A stretch of DNA of 64,000 bases, from NCBI GenBank assembly GCA_031291415.1, contig JARLJB010000088.1, positions 16,849 to 80,848 of the forward strand, in the 5' to 3' direction. Position 1 is the first letter of the stretch; every line of letters starts with the position of its first letter. Both the position numbers and the translations under genes were made by a program. The DNA comes from Telmatospirillum sp. GTDB taxonomy: Bacteria > Pseudomonadota > Alphaproteobacteria > Rhodospirillales > Magnetospirillaceae. Below, piece after piece: positions 43,766 to 57,200 of the stretch. Under the pieces are notes generated by a model. The model did not search any database. It had not been told where the DNA came from and was given only the letters and a program-made list of their open reading frames with translations.

Positions 43766-44923
43766 CTAGTCTTCCCTCGGTCCCAGCAAGCCTATTTCCC
43801 GCCAATAGCGCTCCGCTCCCGGATGAAAAGGCAGATAGTTTCCCACAGCAAACATCTCGTGAGGATCCAGGTTTTTCAGGGCGGGGGACGACGAACGGAG
43901 AAGGTCGATGTTCTCAATCGCCGCCTTGACCAGCCAGTAGACGACATAGGGATCGGCCGGTTGATAGGCGACCACTACGTTCTTGGCGCCGATGGTTTCA
44001 AACGGCTGATCTTGCCCGGGATAGGTTCCGGCCGGCAACACCACACGGCTATATTCGGGATGTTGGCGCAGTATCTGTTCCATGCCGGGACCGGAAAGAC
44101 CGGAAATCCTGGCGCCGCAACGATCGGCGGCATCCTTGACGACCGGCGTCGGATGGACGGTAAATATCGGATAGGCATCGACATAATTGCTGCAAACGCC
44201 CTGCGCTCCGTACTCGATAGGGAATGAATCCAGGCGGTCGAGTTCCTTCGTGGCGATGCCGCTGGCCGCCAGATAATCCAGGAACAAGGCATGTCCGGCG
44301 CTTTCCGTTGCGCCGAGATTGATGCGCTTGGCACGCAAATCCTCAACGGACTGGATATTCGCCTGTTGCCTGGAGATCAGAACACTTATCTCGTCACCCA
44401 ACGACATGACCGACCGGGCGCCGGGGATCGGGGCTTGGCCGGTGGATGCCCGATAGGTAAGGGACGATGGCACGATCGCCACCTGGACGCGTCCGTCGCG
44501 CATCCGCCGGACATTATCGCCGCCTCCGCCGGAACGAAGAACGACACAATGTATATGGTTCTTGTCAAAATATTTCCGCACGACATCACAAAGTGAACTT
44601 GCCTCACTGTAATAACTTCCAGTCGTAGTACTGGCATATATTGCAAGGTAATAGTCTTTTATTTGTTTATATTTTAATGACCCCAGACCAACTAACGAAT
44701 CTGATGAATGTTTGTACTGACTGAGGGGAATGGCATCGGGATGATATGGCAGTGATTGCTGTTCCGGTTCGATCTCATCACCTTTGGCCGCACTGACGGC
44801 ACCCGATGCCACCAGCAAAAGCAGCAGCCCACCCAAACATCCGGCCAGACGCGACGCACGGTGGGCCACTTGTCCTGCGTGCCGCCGGCAGACGTATGAG
44901 AAATGCAGGTTGGTGGGAATCAC
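43766..44923 (-). CDS. TAXI-family TRAP-type periplasmic binding protein
   Basis: A 385-residue exported protein. A basic N terminus and hydrophobic helix (about residues 28-46, AGCLGGLLLLLVASGAVSAA) form a signal. The mature part shows the TAXI/NMT1-like fold: LAIYASTTTGSYYSEASSLC, VVLRSGGGGDNVRRMRDGRV, VAIVPSSLTYRAS, EISVLISRQQANIQSVEDLR and INLGATESAGHALFLDYLAASG. The GTG at 44923 follows GGAGACGCT. No TRAP membrane subunits are nearby, and the gene lies backwards between two parts of the NRPS-PKS cluster. It may sense or bind a small acid or precursor for another system; it may also be an unrelated insertion. Confidence 0.82.
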   Translation of the reverse strand: MIPTNLHFSYVCRRHAGQVAHRASRLAGCLGGLLLLLVASGAVSAAKGDEIEPEQQSLPYHPDAIPLSQYKHSSDSLVGLGSLKYKQIKDYYLAIYASTTTGSYYSEASSLCDVVRKYFDKNHIHCVVLRSGGGGDNVRRMRDGRVQVAIVPSSLTYRASTGQAPIPGARSVMSLGDEISVLISRQQANIQSVEDLRAKRINLGATESAGHALFLDYLAASGIATKELDRLDSFPIEYGAQGVCSNYVDAYPIFTVHPTPVVKDAADRCGARISGLSGPGMEQILRQHPEYSRVVLPAGTYPGQDQPFETIGAKNVVVAYQPADPYVVYWLVKAAIENIDLLRSSSPALKNLDPHEMFAVGNYLPFHPGAERYWREIGLLGPRED

Positions 44924-45224
44924 AGCGTCTCCGTGTACTGGGGCAGGCAGGTGATAAAGACGTTCGCCTTGTCGACGATTAATTACAACAGGTCATTACA
45001 CTGATGGTTGCGAGATTCCAACATTGCGGGACTGTCTCCCGGCGACGACGTCCTAACGCATAAACACAACTTTTAAGATACCAAGACGTTTGTCGTAGCA
45101 CAACTCAAAGCTCGCAACTTCCCAGCAATAACGCTACCTTTGGTTGGCAAGACAATTACGGCATCGGATGCCTGCATACAGCTCATCGCACCACGTAAAG
45201 TTGTAGCGCACCAGAGGGGAAATC
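44924..45224. other. divergent intergenic region before megasynthase 3
   Basis: About 300 bases between the binding-protein gene and the third megasynthase gene, AT-richer than the flanks, so probably promoters for both. An AGAGGGGA site at 45213-45220 supports the GTG start at 45225. I see no copy of the CAAYCATARAG motif found before the first megasynthase. Confidence 0.5.
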
Positions 45225-48200
45225 GTGAACGTCCAGTCTTTACGAGAGCCGATGGCCGCGGATGCTCTGCTGCAGCGTCTCCGCATGCAGGACATTCGCC
45301 TGTCCCTGGACGGCGACAATTTGCGTTTCTCCGCGCCCTCCGGAGCTTTCACCGCCGAGTTGAAAGCCGAAGTTGCTGCCCGGAAACCGGCGCTGATCGA
45401 CCTTCTGCGACGTGAAGCGGAGGACAAAGCCTCGACGCCGGCCGACGAGATGCAAGAAACCGAGTTCCCGCTGCCCCCCGCCTTGGAGGGGCAATGGCTG
45501 GACCGCCGCGACAAACCGGGCGCCGTCACCTACACGCTGATCTTCGACGAGCAGGTGCCATTGGGCACCGACCCGTCGATCCTGATCGAGGCCTTGAACC
45601 AGATTGTCGCCCGCCATGCCGCCCTGCGCTCAACCTTCCGGGAGCGCGACGGCGACGTCTGGCAGATTGTCAACCCGCCCATCCCCGCCGTTCTTCTGCC
45701 TTTCGATGACGAAAATCTGTTGGCGCCGTTCGACCTTGGGAATGGCCCGCTCATTCGCTTCGGCTACACGGCGGCAGGGCACACCCCTTTGCGGATCGTC
45801 GCCGACCATTTGATATATGACGGGCATTCCCAGACGGTCTTCAGTCGTGAATTGAGTTGCCTGCTGGCCGGGCGATCACTGCCGCCGCCGCCGCCCGCCG
45901 ATGCCCGCGCCGGAGAAACGGCTCATTTGACCGGCCAACGAAGCGACGACGCCCGCCGATTCTGGCAGAGCCGTCTGCCCCGCTTGCCGACCGCGCCGAT
46001 CTCCGTCGACAACGAACCATCCAGGGCCCGTGATGCCGGATCGGACGGTGGACGGCGCCATATGGTCACCCTGACGGCCACCACGGTGCGGGCCCTGGCC
46101 GACCTCTGCACCTCGTCCGTCACCCCGACGGCTGTCTGGTTGTCCCTGGTCGCCGGCTTTTTATGGCGGCACAAGGATCGTAGCGAACCCGTGGCAATCG
46201 GTCTTGCCTTCGCCGGACGCGATACGCCGGGCGCCGGGGATATGATCGGCTGTTTTGCTAATGTGCTGCCGGTGACCGTGCAACCCGTGGCCGAAAGCGG
46301 AATTGCCGCTTTGGGTCGAGCGGTGCTGGCCGAGATCTTCGAAATCATGCCACATCAGTCCTATCCCCTGTCGCGTTTGGCGGCCGATTGGGCGCAACTC
46401 GCGCCGCAGCGGGGAACGGATCTCTTCGATGCCGTCTGCATGCTCGATGAGGACTTCCTCAACCAGGAAATAGAGGACGCCCATCCACATTTCGCCACCG
46501 GCAAATTCCCTTTGCTCCTGAACCTGATATGGCAAGGCGAGCGGGCTGTCCTCAATATCGAATACGATACGGGCCGCTACGGCGAAGTCTGGATCGAACG
46601 GTTGAGCCAGCGCCTGCAGCTGTTCATCGAGGCCGCCGCCGCCGCCCCGGACGCACCACTGGCCCGCCTTCCACTCCTGGCGCCCGGCGAACGCCAGCGA
46701 CTTCTCCGCACCTTCAACGACACGGCCCGTCCCTATCCCCGTGACCTCGGCTTGGCACAGTTGCTGGACCGCGCTTTGAGCGACGATCCCGACCGTCCGG
46801 CGCTCAGTGATGCCACGCATGTCCTCAGCCGGCGTGAGGTCCGCCGCCGGGTGGCGGCCATCGCCGGTGCCCTGCACCGTGACGGCGTGCGGCCGGGCGA
46901 CGTTGTCGCCTTGGCGATGGAACGCTCAACCGAGGCCATTCTGGGTTTGCTCGGCATCGTCTGGAGCGGCGGCGCGTACCTGCCCCTCGATCCTGCGTTC
47001 CCGCCAGAGACCGTACACCGATTGCTTGAGGCGGCCGGCTGCCGACATGTGCTGGCAGCGGCAATCGACCGGCAGGAAACCCGACCGGACATGACGGTAA
47101 CCGAGATTTCCGCCGACGCGGCGGACATCCCTCCGACCGCCCGCGGCGGCGGCGATCTCGCCTATATCCTTTACACCTCGGGAACAACCGGTGAACCGAA
47201 AGGCGTCATGGTGCCGCACCGCGCTGTGGCACGGCTGGTGCTGGGCGATGCAGTCCCACCGGGCGGAATCATGGCGCAGACCGCCCCCTTGGCGTTCGAT
47301 GCCGCCACCATGGAGATCTGGGGGGCGTTACTCACCGACGGACAGCTCCGTGTGATCGCCGAGGCATCGCTGTTCGATCCGCTGCGGCTGGAGGCGGACC
47401 TGCGCGACGGCGACATTTCGACGATGTGGCTGACGTCCAGCCTCTTGAACCACATCGTCGACGAACGGCCGCAAAGCTTCGCCACGCTGAACTGCCTGCT
47501 CACCGGCGGCGAGGCCTTGAGCCCGCCGCATATCGCCAAGCTGCGGCGTGCATGCCCGAACCTCGCGGTGATCAACGGTTATGGACCGACCGAAAACACA
47601 ACGCTCACCACCACGCACGTCATCACCGCCGCCGACCTGACCGGCGCCCCCATCCCCATTGGCAAGCCGGTTGCCAACAGCCGCGCCTATGTTCTCGACG
47701 CAGACCTGCAACTGGTTCCGATCGGCGTTTGGGGTGAGCTTTTCGCAGCCGGCGACGGCCTGGCGCTGGGCTATTGCGGTCGTGACGACCAGATCGCTTT
47801 CACCGCCGTCGATGGTATCGACGAGCCGCGTCTCTACCGCACCGGCGACCGCGTTCGCTGGCGCACCGACGGCGTGCTGGAATTCGGCGGCCGTGGCGAC
47901 GGCCAGGTCAAGGTTCGCGGTCATCGCATCGAAACCACGGCGATCCAAGACGTACTGACGGCATTGCCGGGGATTCGCGAGGCCGTGGTGATGGCGGTCG
48001 ACGCCGGTGACGGAGGTGGGACCTGCCTCGGCGCGGTCGTCGTTGCCGACGATTCCGACAGCCGGACATGGAGCGACGCCCTGGCCAAGGCACTGCCTGC
48101 CTATATGGTCCCCGAACGCTTTGCTGCCGTCACCCGGTTGCCTCTCAGCGGCAACGGCAAGGCCGACCGCGCGGCGCTGGCCGGATTATTGCGCCAAGGA

Positions 48201-51200
48201 GACTCCGCCATTGGCGCCGCCATCCAGCGGTCTCCCGCTCCAGGACTGGAAACCATCGTCGCCGACGCCTTCGGCCGGCTCTTCGACGGTGCCCGGATAC
48301 ATGCCGGTTCGGATTTCTTCGACCTGGGCGGCCACAGCCTGAAGGCGATGCGTCTGGCGGCGATACTGGAACACGCCGTCGGCACCCGTCCGACACTGGC
48401 GGGACTGATGCGCGCCAGGACTGTCGAAGCCATCGCCCGCCTACTGGCCAACGCCAATGCCCCCGCTGCCGGTCCGACCATCATGCCGCAGGTTGAGGGC
48501 GACGATTATCCGCTCTCCGTCGGCCAGAGCCGCCTGTGGGTGGTGCACCGGCTCTATCCCGACAGTGCGGCCTATTGCATCCCGATGCTCTGGGACATTC
48601 ACGGCGCTTTGGACCCCGACGCTCTCGATCATGCGTTGGAATGCCTGGAAGAACGGCATCACGCCCTGCGTCTGCGTTTCGTCATCCGCCCCGACGACCC
48701 AGATGGCGTACGCCAGAGTCTGGCCCCGCCGGGTGGCTTGCGCCTCCACCGGCTGGAGCTCGATGACGCCGCCGCCCATGCCTGGGTCGCCAGCGAATGC
48801 CTCCGGCCCTTCGCCGCGACCGACGGACCGCTGGCACGGGCCGCGCTGATCCGCCTCGATCCAGAGGGGAGACACCACTGGCTGATGCTGGCCATGCACC
48901 ACGCCATTTTCGACGGCGGGTCGCAACAGATCCTGCTGCGCGACCTCGCCGCCTTCTATACCGCCGCAGTCAGTGGACAGACTGCCGATCTGCCCGCCCT
49001 GTCCCGCCAACTCGAAGATTTTGCCGCTTGGCAACGCAGCGTCGCCAACACGCCGGAAAGCCTTGCAGGGCTGCGCCGCTGGGTCGAACGCCTGACGCCG
49101 CTTCCCGAGCAGGGACTCTTGCCGCCGGACCGCTGGTACGACGGTCCGCGCCGCTTCGCCGGAGCAACGCGCCGATGGGATTTTCCGGTCGACACCCTTG
49201 ACCGTCTCAACCGGCAGGCGGAAGCCGCCTCCACAACCGTCTTCGGCGTCCTGGCGGCGCTGGTTCAGGTTCTGCTCCATCGGCTGTCCGGCCGCACCGA
49301 CATCGCCCTCGGTCTGCTGGTCAGCGGACGGAACCGGCGGGAACTGGACGATGTCATCGGTTTCTTCGTCAACGACGTCGTTCTGCGTCAGGAGATCGAT
49401 CCAGACCTTTCCTTCGCGCGGCATCTGGAGACCACCCGGGAAAAACTGCTGGAAGCCATGGCCGATCAGGACGTTCCTTTTGAGGAAATCCTGCATGCCC
49501 TGCCGGGCGGGACGCATGACGGCCAACATAATCCGTTGTTCGAAGTCCTGGTCGTCTGGCAAGACGACCCTCCGGCCATGCCGGCCATAGCCGGGTTGAG
49601 CGTGGTACCGGTGGAACTCGCCATTCCCTTCGCCAAGTTCGACCTGACCTTCCACTTCCAGCGAAGTGGCGACGATCTCCGGTGTTACCTCGAATACAAC
49701 ACCGACCTCTACAACGACGACAGCATCGACGCCCTGGCCGCCCGCCTGGAGCAACTGGCCGAGACATTGCCGACCACAGGGCCGTTGCGCGACATGCCGT
49801 TGCTCCTGCCAACCGAGCAGGAGCGGCTCAGGGTCTTCAATGACACAAGCAGGCCGCTGCCGTCCGGGCGGACCATTCCAGAGCCTTTCCTTGAGCGCGT
49901 CGCCCTCGCCCCCGAGGCTCCTGCCCTGCTGGCGTCCGGGCGCCAGCTCGACTATGCCACCTTTGCCGGCCTGGCCGCCGGCCTGGCCAGGCGTCTTGGC
50001 GACGCGGGCGTCAAGCCGGGCGACGTGGTCGCCGTGGTCATGCGCCGATCGGCCGACATGCTGATCGCCATCCACGGAATTTTATTGGCGGGAGCGGCCT
50101 ACTGCCCCATCGACCCCGATCTGCCGGCGGCGCGCCGGCAAGCCATGCGCGAGGATCTGGGCGACCCCTGGTTCGTCGCCGACGCCGACGCCACGTCTGA
50201 CCTGCCGGCGCACCGCCTGATCGCCGCAGCAACCGACGACGACGTTCTTGCCGACCCGCCGCGGCCGTCGACGGATCCCCATGGTCTGGCCTATGTGCTG
50301 TTCACCTCGGGATCGACCGGGCGTCCCAAGGGAGTGGAAATCGAGCATCACGGGGTGCTTAACCGCATTCTATGGATGCAGGACACCTTCCCCATCGGCT
50401 CCGGCGACGTGATCTTGCAAAAGACGCCCATCGGCTTCGACGTCTCGGTCTGGGAATTGTTGTGGTGGTCGTGGACCGGCGCGGCGGTGGCGGTGCCGCC
50501 TCCCGGCGTGGAAAAGGACCCGCAGGCTCTGGCCGCCGCCATCGCCTTTTACCGGGTCACGGTGATCCATTTCGTCCCCTCGATGCTGCGCGCCTTTCTC
50601 ACCGCCATCGAGGCCGGTCGCGTCGCGATCACCGACCTCGCGACGTTGCGGTTGGTTTTTTCCAGTGGCGAGGCGCTGGACGTCGCCACCGTGCTCCGCT
50701 TCAACGGGCTGCTCCATTCCCGTTTTGGCACGGAACTCCATAATCTCTATGGACCGACCGAGGCGACCGTCGATGTCACCTGGCACCCCTGCTCACCCTG
50801 GACCGGAGGAACGACCGTTCCGATCGGTCGCCCGATCGCCAACACACGCGTCGATATCGTCGATGTCCTGGGCCGTCCGCTGCCGCCGGGCGCGGTCGGG
50901 GAAATCCTGTTGGCCGGCCCGCAAGTCGCGCGGGGTTACCGCAACCGGCCAGAGCTGACGGCGCAGAGTTTCCTGCCCGATCCCATGGCACCGGGCGAAC
51001 GGCGTTACCGGACCGGCGACCTGGGACGCTGGAATCGTGACGGCACCATCGACTATCTGGGCCGCATCGACGACCAGGTGAAGGTGCGTGGCGTGCGAAT
51101 CGAGCCTGGTGAAATCGAAGCGGCGCTCGAGTCCTGCGACGGCGTCGAACGCGGCCTGATTCGCGCCCAGGTCCGCGACGGCATGACCGAATTACACGCC

Positions 51201-54200
51201 TTTGTGGTTGGAACAGCCGAACTGAATGTGGCGGAGCTTCTCACCAAGTTGCGCGCCAAACTGCCGGAAGCAATGATCCCCTCGCGTTTTTTCCGCAGCA
51301 GTGCCGTCCCGCTGTCGGCCAACGGAAAAGTCGACCGCAAGGCCTTGTCCGGCGTCCCGCTGGAAACCGCACCAAAACACGATGGCAACGACGGCGGACC
51401 TCACCGGCAGGCGCTGATGGCGCTGTGGCGCCAAGTGTTGCCCGACGTCGATTTCGGGACCAATGACGGCTTTTTCGATATCGGCGGCAATTCGCTGCTG
51501 CTGTTGCGCCTGCACGAGCGCATCGAGGCCCGCTGGCCGGGGGTTTTCCGCGTCACGGATCTGTTCTCCTGCTCGACCATCGCCGCCCAGGCCGACCGCC
51601 TGACCGGCGCGGATCGGCAACCATCGGGCATGCCAGCCGTCTCGCCGTCCAGCGACGCGGGAAGCGTCGCCATCATCGGCATGGCTGTCCAGGTGGCGGG
51701 CACCGACGACCTTGATCAGCTTTGGCGGGACGTGGCGATCGGCGCCGACCTGGTTGGTCCGTTGCCGGCCGGCCGACGGGCCTCGGCCGAAGCAATGGCG
51801 GCAGCCTCGGGCCTGCCGATGCCCGCCGTTTGTAAAGAGGCCGCCTACCTGGACGACGTCGACGGATTCGACTTCCGCCGGTTCCGCTTCGCCCCCGCCG
51901 ATGCCGCTCTCGTTGATCCCGAGCAGAGACTTTTTCTGGAAACCGCCCTGATGGCCCTTGAGGACGCCGGCCTGGGGGGCCGCGCCACGATCGGCGCCAG
52001 GGTCGGAGTCTATGCTGGCGGCAACGCCAATCCCGCCTTCCGCATGGCGCTGGCCCGGATGTCCGATGACCAGGCCGAGCAGGCTTTCACGCTCAACGTT
52101 CCCTCCAACCTCGCCACCCGTTTGGGCTTTCTGCTGAATTGGCGCGGGCCGGCCGCGGTGATCGATACAGCCTGCTCGTCAGGACTGGTTGCGGTCCATG
52201 CCGCCTGCCGCGACCTGTTGGCCGGAACCGCCGACATGGCGATTGCCGGCGCCGCCCGGCTGATCCTGGTGCCGCGATCGGCCGACAGCCATTCAGCCAT
52301 CGACTCATCGACGGCGCGCACCCACGCCTTTTCCGCCGACGCCGATGGCACCGGAACGGGCGAAGGCGCCGCGGTCGTCGTGTTGAAGCGCTTGGCCGAG
52401 GCCGTGGCCGACGGCGACGCCATTCACGCGGTCATCCTGGGCAGTGCGGTCAACCAGGACGGTGCCTCCAGCGGCGCCGCCGCCCCCAACCCGCTCGCCC
52501 AGGCCGAAGTGATCCGCGCCGCCTGGGATCAGGCCGGAGCTGATCTCGCCAGTGTCTCCTACATCGAGGCGCATGGTACCGGCACCAAGCTTGGCGATCC
52601 CATCGAGATCGACGGTCTCTGCCGCGCCATGGCGGGCCGCACCGCCGAGGTGGGTTTTGCCGTCGCCGGTTCGGCCAAGGGGAATTACGGTCATCTGGAC
52701 AGCGCCGCCGGGATCTTGGGACTGGTGCGCGCCGTTCTGACGCTGGCCCACGACATCGCGCCGCCGCAGCCGTTTTTCACCGCCGCCAATCCGGCCATCG
52801 ATTTTGCGCGGGCGCCGGTGCGGGTCGTCGACCGGCCGACGCCGCTGGCCGACCGTGGCACGCCAAGGCGCGCTGGCGTCAGCTCGTTTGGTCTGAGCGG
52901 CATCAATGCCCACGTGGCGATCGAAGTCCCGCCACCGACCCCGACGGCATCCGTCACTGACCTCCCCTGGGTCGTCGTCGCTCTGTCGGCGGGCAGCACC
53001 GCCGCTTTGCAATCCTATGCCACCGCCTTGCGCCGCCACGTCGCCGGCCTGCCGCCCACGGTGCAGCTGGCCGACATCGCCATGACCTTGGCAACCGGCC
53101 GCGACGCCTTATCCTGCCGCTTCGCCATGGCTCTGCGACAGCGTGACGAACTGCTGACCGCCCTCGATCACCTGTTGGCCGGTGACGGCTCGGATACCGC
53201 AACGGTATCGATCACCCGCGGCCACGACAGTCGACCGACGGTCGCCGCCGCCTTCTCCCGTCGCGCCGATGCCGTGGGGGCCGTCAGCGCCTTCCTTGCA
53301 GGGGCGGATCTGACCTGGCCGGCGGACCAGGTCGCCCGCCACCGTCATCTGCCGCCCGCCCCCTTCAGCCGTCAGCCCTGCCGACTGGCGGCGACGGCGA
53401 GCACAACGACGACCGCGGAACCTGTCGAGGCCGTCGAAGCCGACGCGCCGCCTTTGGCGGTACCGGTCTGGCAAGCGGCCCCGGACGTCCCGGTCGCGGC
53501 GCCTCGCAGCCCCCTTCTTCTGTTGGTCAGCGACGACGGCAACCTGGCCGATTTTCCCGCCTGGCGCCATCTCGATCCGGTGCACCTGAGTGCCGACGGC
53601 ATCGGCACGGCCGAAGCGCTGGTCCTCGTCCTCGCCGATGGCGACGATTTGGCCAGACGTGCCGTCCAGGCCATCCGGGCGGCGACGGCGGCGATGCGTC
53701 GTCCCTTGCCGATCATGGTGCTGGGACATGGCGCCTTCCACCTGACCGCCACCGACGAAGATCCCGATCCCCGCTGGTCGACGGTGGCTGGCCTCGTGCT
53801 GGCCGCCGCCCAGGAATATCCGGCGCATGATTTGCGCTATCTCGATGTCACCCGACGCGAAGCCGTGCAGGCGGTGGCGGCGGAACTGGCGTTACCGCGG
53901 CCGGCCGAACCATGGTCGGCGTGGCGGGACGGACGGCGTTTTCTCCGCACATTCATTCCCTTGTCCGAAAAAGGAACGCCCAACTGGCCGGATCAGGGAG
54001 TCTGCGTGATCAGTGGCGGCAACGGCGGCTTCGCCGCCTCGCTGGCCGCGACCTGGAGCGCCGGCGGCCGTGTCGCCCTGGCCTTGCTGTCGCGGCGCGG
54101 CGCCACCCCACCTGAGAACGTCGAGCTGTTCGCCGATCTCAGTCGTCGAGGCGTAGACGTCCGCAGCTATGGCTGCGACGTTACCGACGCCGATGCGCTG

Positions 54201-57200
54201 GCGCGGACCTTGGCCGTGATACGGGCCGAACAAGGGCCGATTACCGCGGTGATCCATGCGGCGGGCATCGCCGACGGTGGCGTCCTGGCGGTACAGGACC
54301 TCGGCGATTTCGATCGCGTGATATCCGTAAAGATGGCCGGTGCCCGCAACCTCGATACCCTGACCGCCGCCGATCCCATACGGGCATTCGTGCTGTTTGC
54401 CAGTCTGACCGGAGTGACGGGAGCGCCGGGACTGGCCGCCTATGCCGCCGCCAATGCCGGGTTGGACGGTTTTGCCGCCTGGCGGCGCAGGCAAGGGCGT
54501 GTCGCCCAGGCCATCGACTGGTGCAGCCTGCGTGAACGCGGCATGGCGGCGCGGACCAATGTCCGGATGGAGGACGGGTGGTCGATGACGCCAACCCAGG
54601 CGGTCTCGGCCTGGAAGGCCATTCTGGCGGGCGGTGCGGTGCAAACGGTGACGATCGACGCCGCACTGTTGAACGATCGCCAGAGGCTTGTGCCAGCGCC
54701 AATCGACCCGACCATTGCCCTGGAAGATCGGATTGCCGTCATCTGGGCCAAAATTCTCGGCTATCCGGAAATCTCGGTCGACGACGATTTCTTCGCCATC
54801 GGCGGCGATTCACTGACCGGCATGAAAATTGCCGGCACCTTGAGCGGCATCCTCGACAGAAGCGTCACCCTGACCGACCTGTTCAAGGCAGCGACGCCGC
54901 GAGCCATGGCCATGGCGCTCGCCGGCGCTGGCACAGCCCCGCGCGCCGGCGACCCCGCCGAAAGCCAAGACGAAGGCGGGAAAACGATTAGTCGTGAAGC
55001 TGTCGTTCGGCACCGGGCGCCGCCAAGCGAGACCTATCCCCTGTCATGGGAACAACGGGCCGTCCTCTATTCCGAGGACGCGGCGGAACAGGGAACGGCT
55101 TTCAATCTGCCGCATGTCATCGAACTGCCGGCCGACGTGGATCTTGGCCGCCTGCGGGCAGCCCTGACACAACTGGTGACCCGTCATGCGGCTCTCAGAA
55201 CCCGCCTCGAACGCTGGGACGAAAGCTGGCGAATGCGGCCGGTCGACATCGCTGCCGCCGTTCCGACGCTGATCCCGATCGGGGTACCCGGGGACCCCGA
55301 TCTCACGGCGATCGGCCGCCGATGGATCCGCCGATTCGCCCTTGATACCGAACTGCCGGTGCATTGGGAGCTCCTGCGGACGCAAAATGGCCGGTTCGCT
55401 CTGTTCTTCGATATCCACCACAGCCTGGCCGATGGTTTTGCGATCGAGACGTTGCTGACCGACCTCAGCCAACTCTATGCCGGCCACCCGACACCGGCTC
55501 CGAGGGCTGACCTTCTCGACTACGGATGGTGGAGCCAGACCGCCGAGGCCGAGGCGGGCCTCGCCGAAGCCCGTGCCTATTGGCAGCGAATTTTCACAGG
55601 TGTGCTGCCGATTCTCGACCTGCCGGCCGATCGGCCGCGCCCACCACGCCATACCCACCAGATCGGCCTGCACGCCTTCGCGCTGGAGGACGACCTGGTG
55701 ACCGATATGCGGGCCTTTGCTGCGGCTGGGAGGACGACCCCGTTCACGGTGATCCTCACCGCCTGGGCGATCCTGTTGCATCGTTTGGCCGCGACCTCCG
55801 ACGTGGTGATCGCCATTCCGGTCGATTCTCGCAACGCCACCGGATTTGACGGCGCGGTCGGCATGATGGCATCGCTGCTGCCCTTGCGCCTGAAGGTTTC
55901 CGGCGACGTCACAACCTCTGACCTTCTGCGTTCCGTCCAGGAATGCCACACCGAGGCGATACGCCACCGCGCCTATGATCTCGGCCGCTTGATGGGCGAT
56001 CTGGCGCCTGCCGCCGCACCCGAACGCACACCGTTGTCGGAAGTGTCGCTGTCTTACATGAACTATGGGCAAGACGCTGCCGACAGCCTTGAAGCGGGGG
56101 GCTTCACCCTGCATGGACTGTCCCGCGACAGTGGCAAGAACGATTTGTCGATCTTCGTCCGCGACCTGCCGCGCGGCATCAATGTCTCGATCGAATATTA
56201 CAGCGCGATGTTCTCGGCCGAACGCCTCGACCACATGGGCCGGATGTTCCGTTCTCTGCTTGGCGAGATCATCCACCGTCCGGAAGCGCCGGTGGAGCGT
56301 CTGGCTCTCCTGGACCAGGACTGCCTGGACGAAATCCTGAGGCTGGAGGAAGGCCCGACGCCCGATTTGCCGTTGGGCCGCGGTCTGTTCGCCTTGTTCG
56401 CCGAACAAGCGGCCCGCACTCCCGCCGCTCCGGCGGTGTGCGACGACGACGGGTGCTGGAGCTATGACGAACTGCTCCGCCACGCCACGGCAATCGCCGG
56501 AACGCTCCACGACAAGGGCGTCAAACCCGACGACTGGATCGCCATGCATGTGGAGCGCGGCCGTCTGGCGGTAGCCGTCACGCTGGGCATCGTCGCCGCC
56601 GGCGCCGGCTATGTGCCGCTCGACCCCTCCTACCCGGAAGAACGCAACCGTTGGATCCTGGATGACGCCGCCGCCGGCTTCGCCGTTGTTGACGCGACCG
56701 GCAATCAGGCGCTGCGCAACAGTGGCGTCGTCCTCATCGAAGCAACCGCCGGCACGCCCGTCGCTCCGGTCGACCTCGACGAGGGAAATGGCGACGACGA
56801 CCGGCCAGTCTATCTGATGTACACCTCGGGCTCGACGGGACGTCCCAAGGGCGTGGCCATTCCGCAGCGGGCCATCCTTCGTCTGGTGTTCGGCGACGAC
56901 GACATCGGCCTTTCCGCCTCCGACCGCGTTGCCCAGGCCGGTCCCCTGGCTTTCGACGCGGCGACTTACGAGATCTGGGGGCCTTTGCTGAAGGGCGCCT
57001 GCGCTTGCGTCATCGGCCGCGACGATCTGCTCGATCCCGCCGCCCTGAAGGCAGCCCTGTTTCGACAGCGCGTCAGCACAATGTTCATCACCACCAGCCT
57101 GTTCAATCGCCAGATCGATGACGATCCTCTGGCCTTTCGCGGCCTGCAGAGCCTCGTGGCCGGCGGCGAAACACTGAGCCCGCCCCACGTCCGCCGGCTG

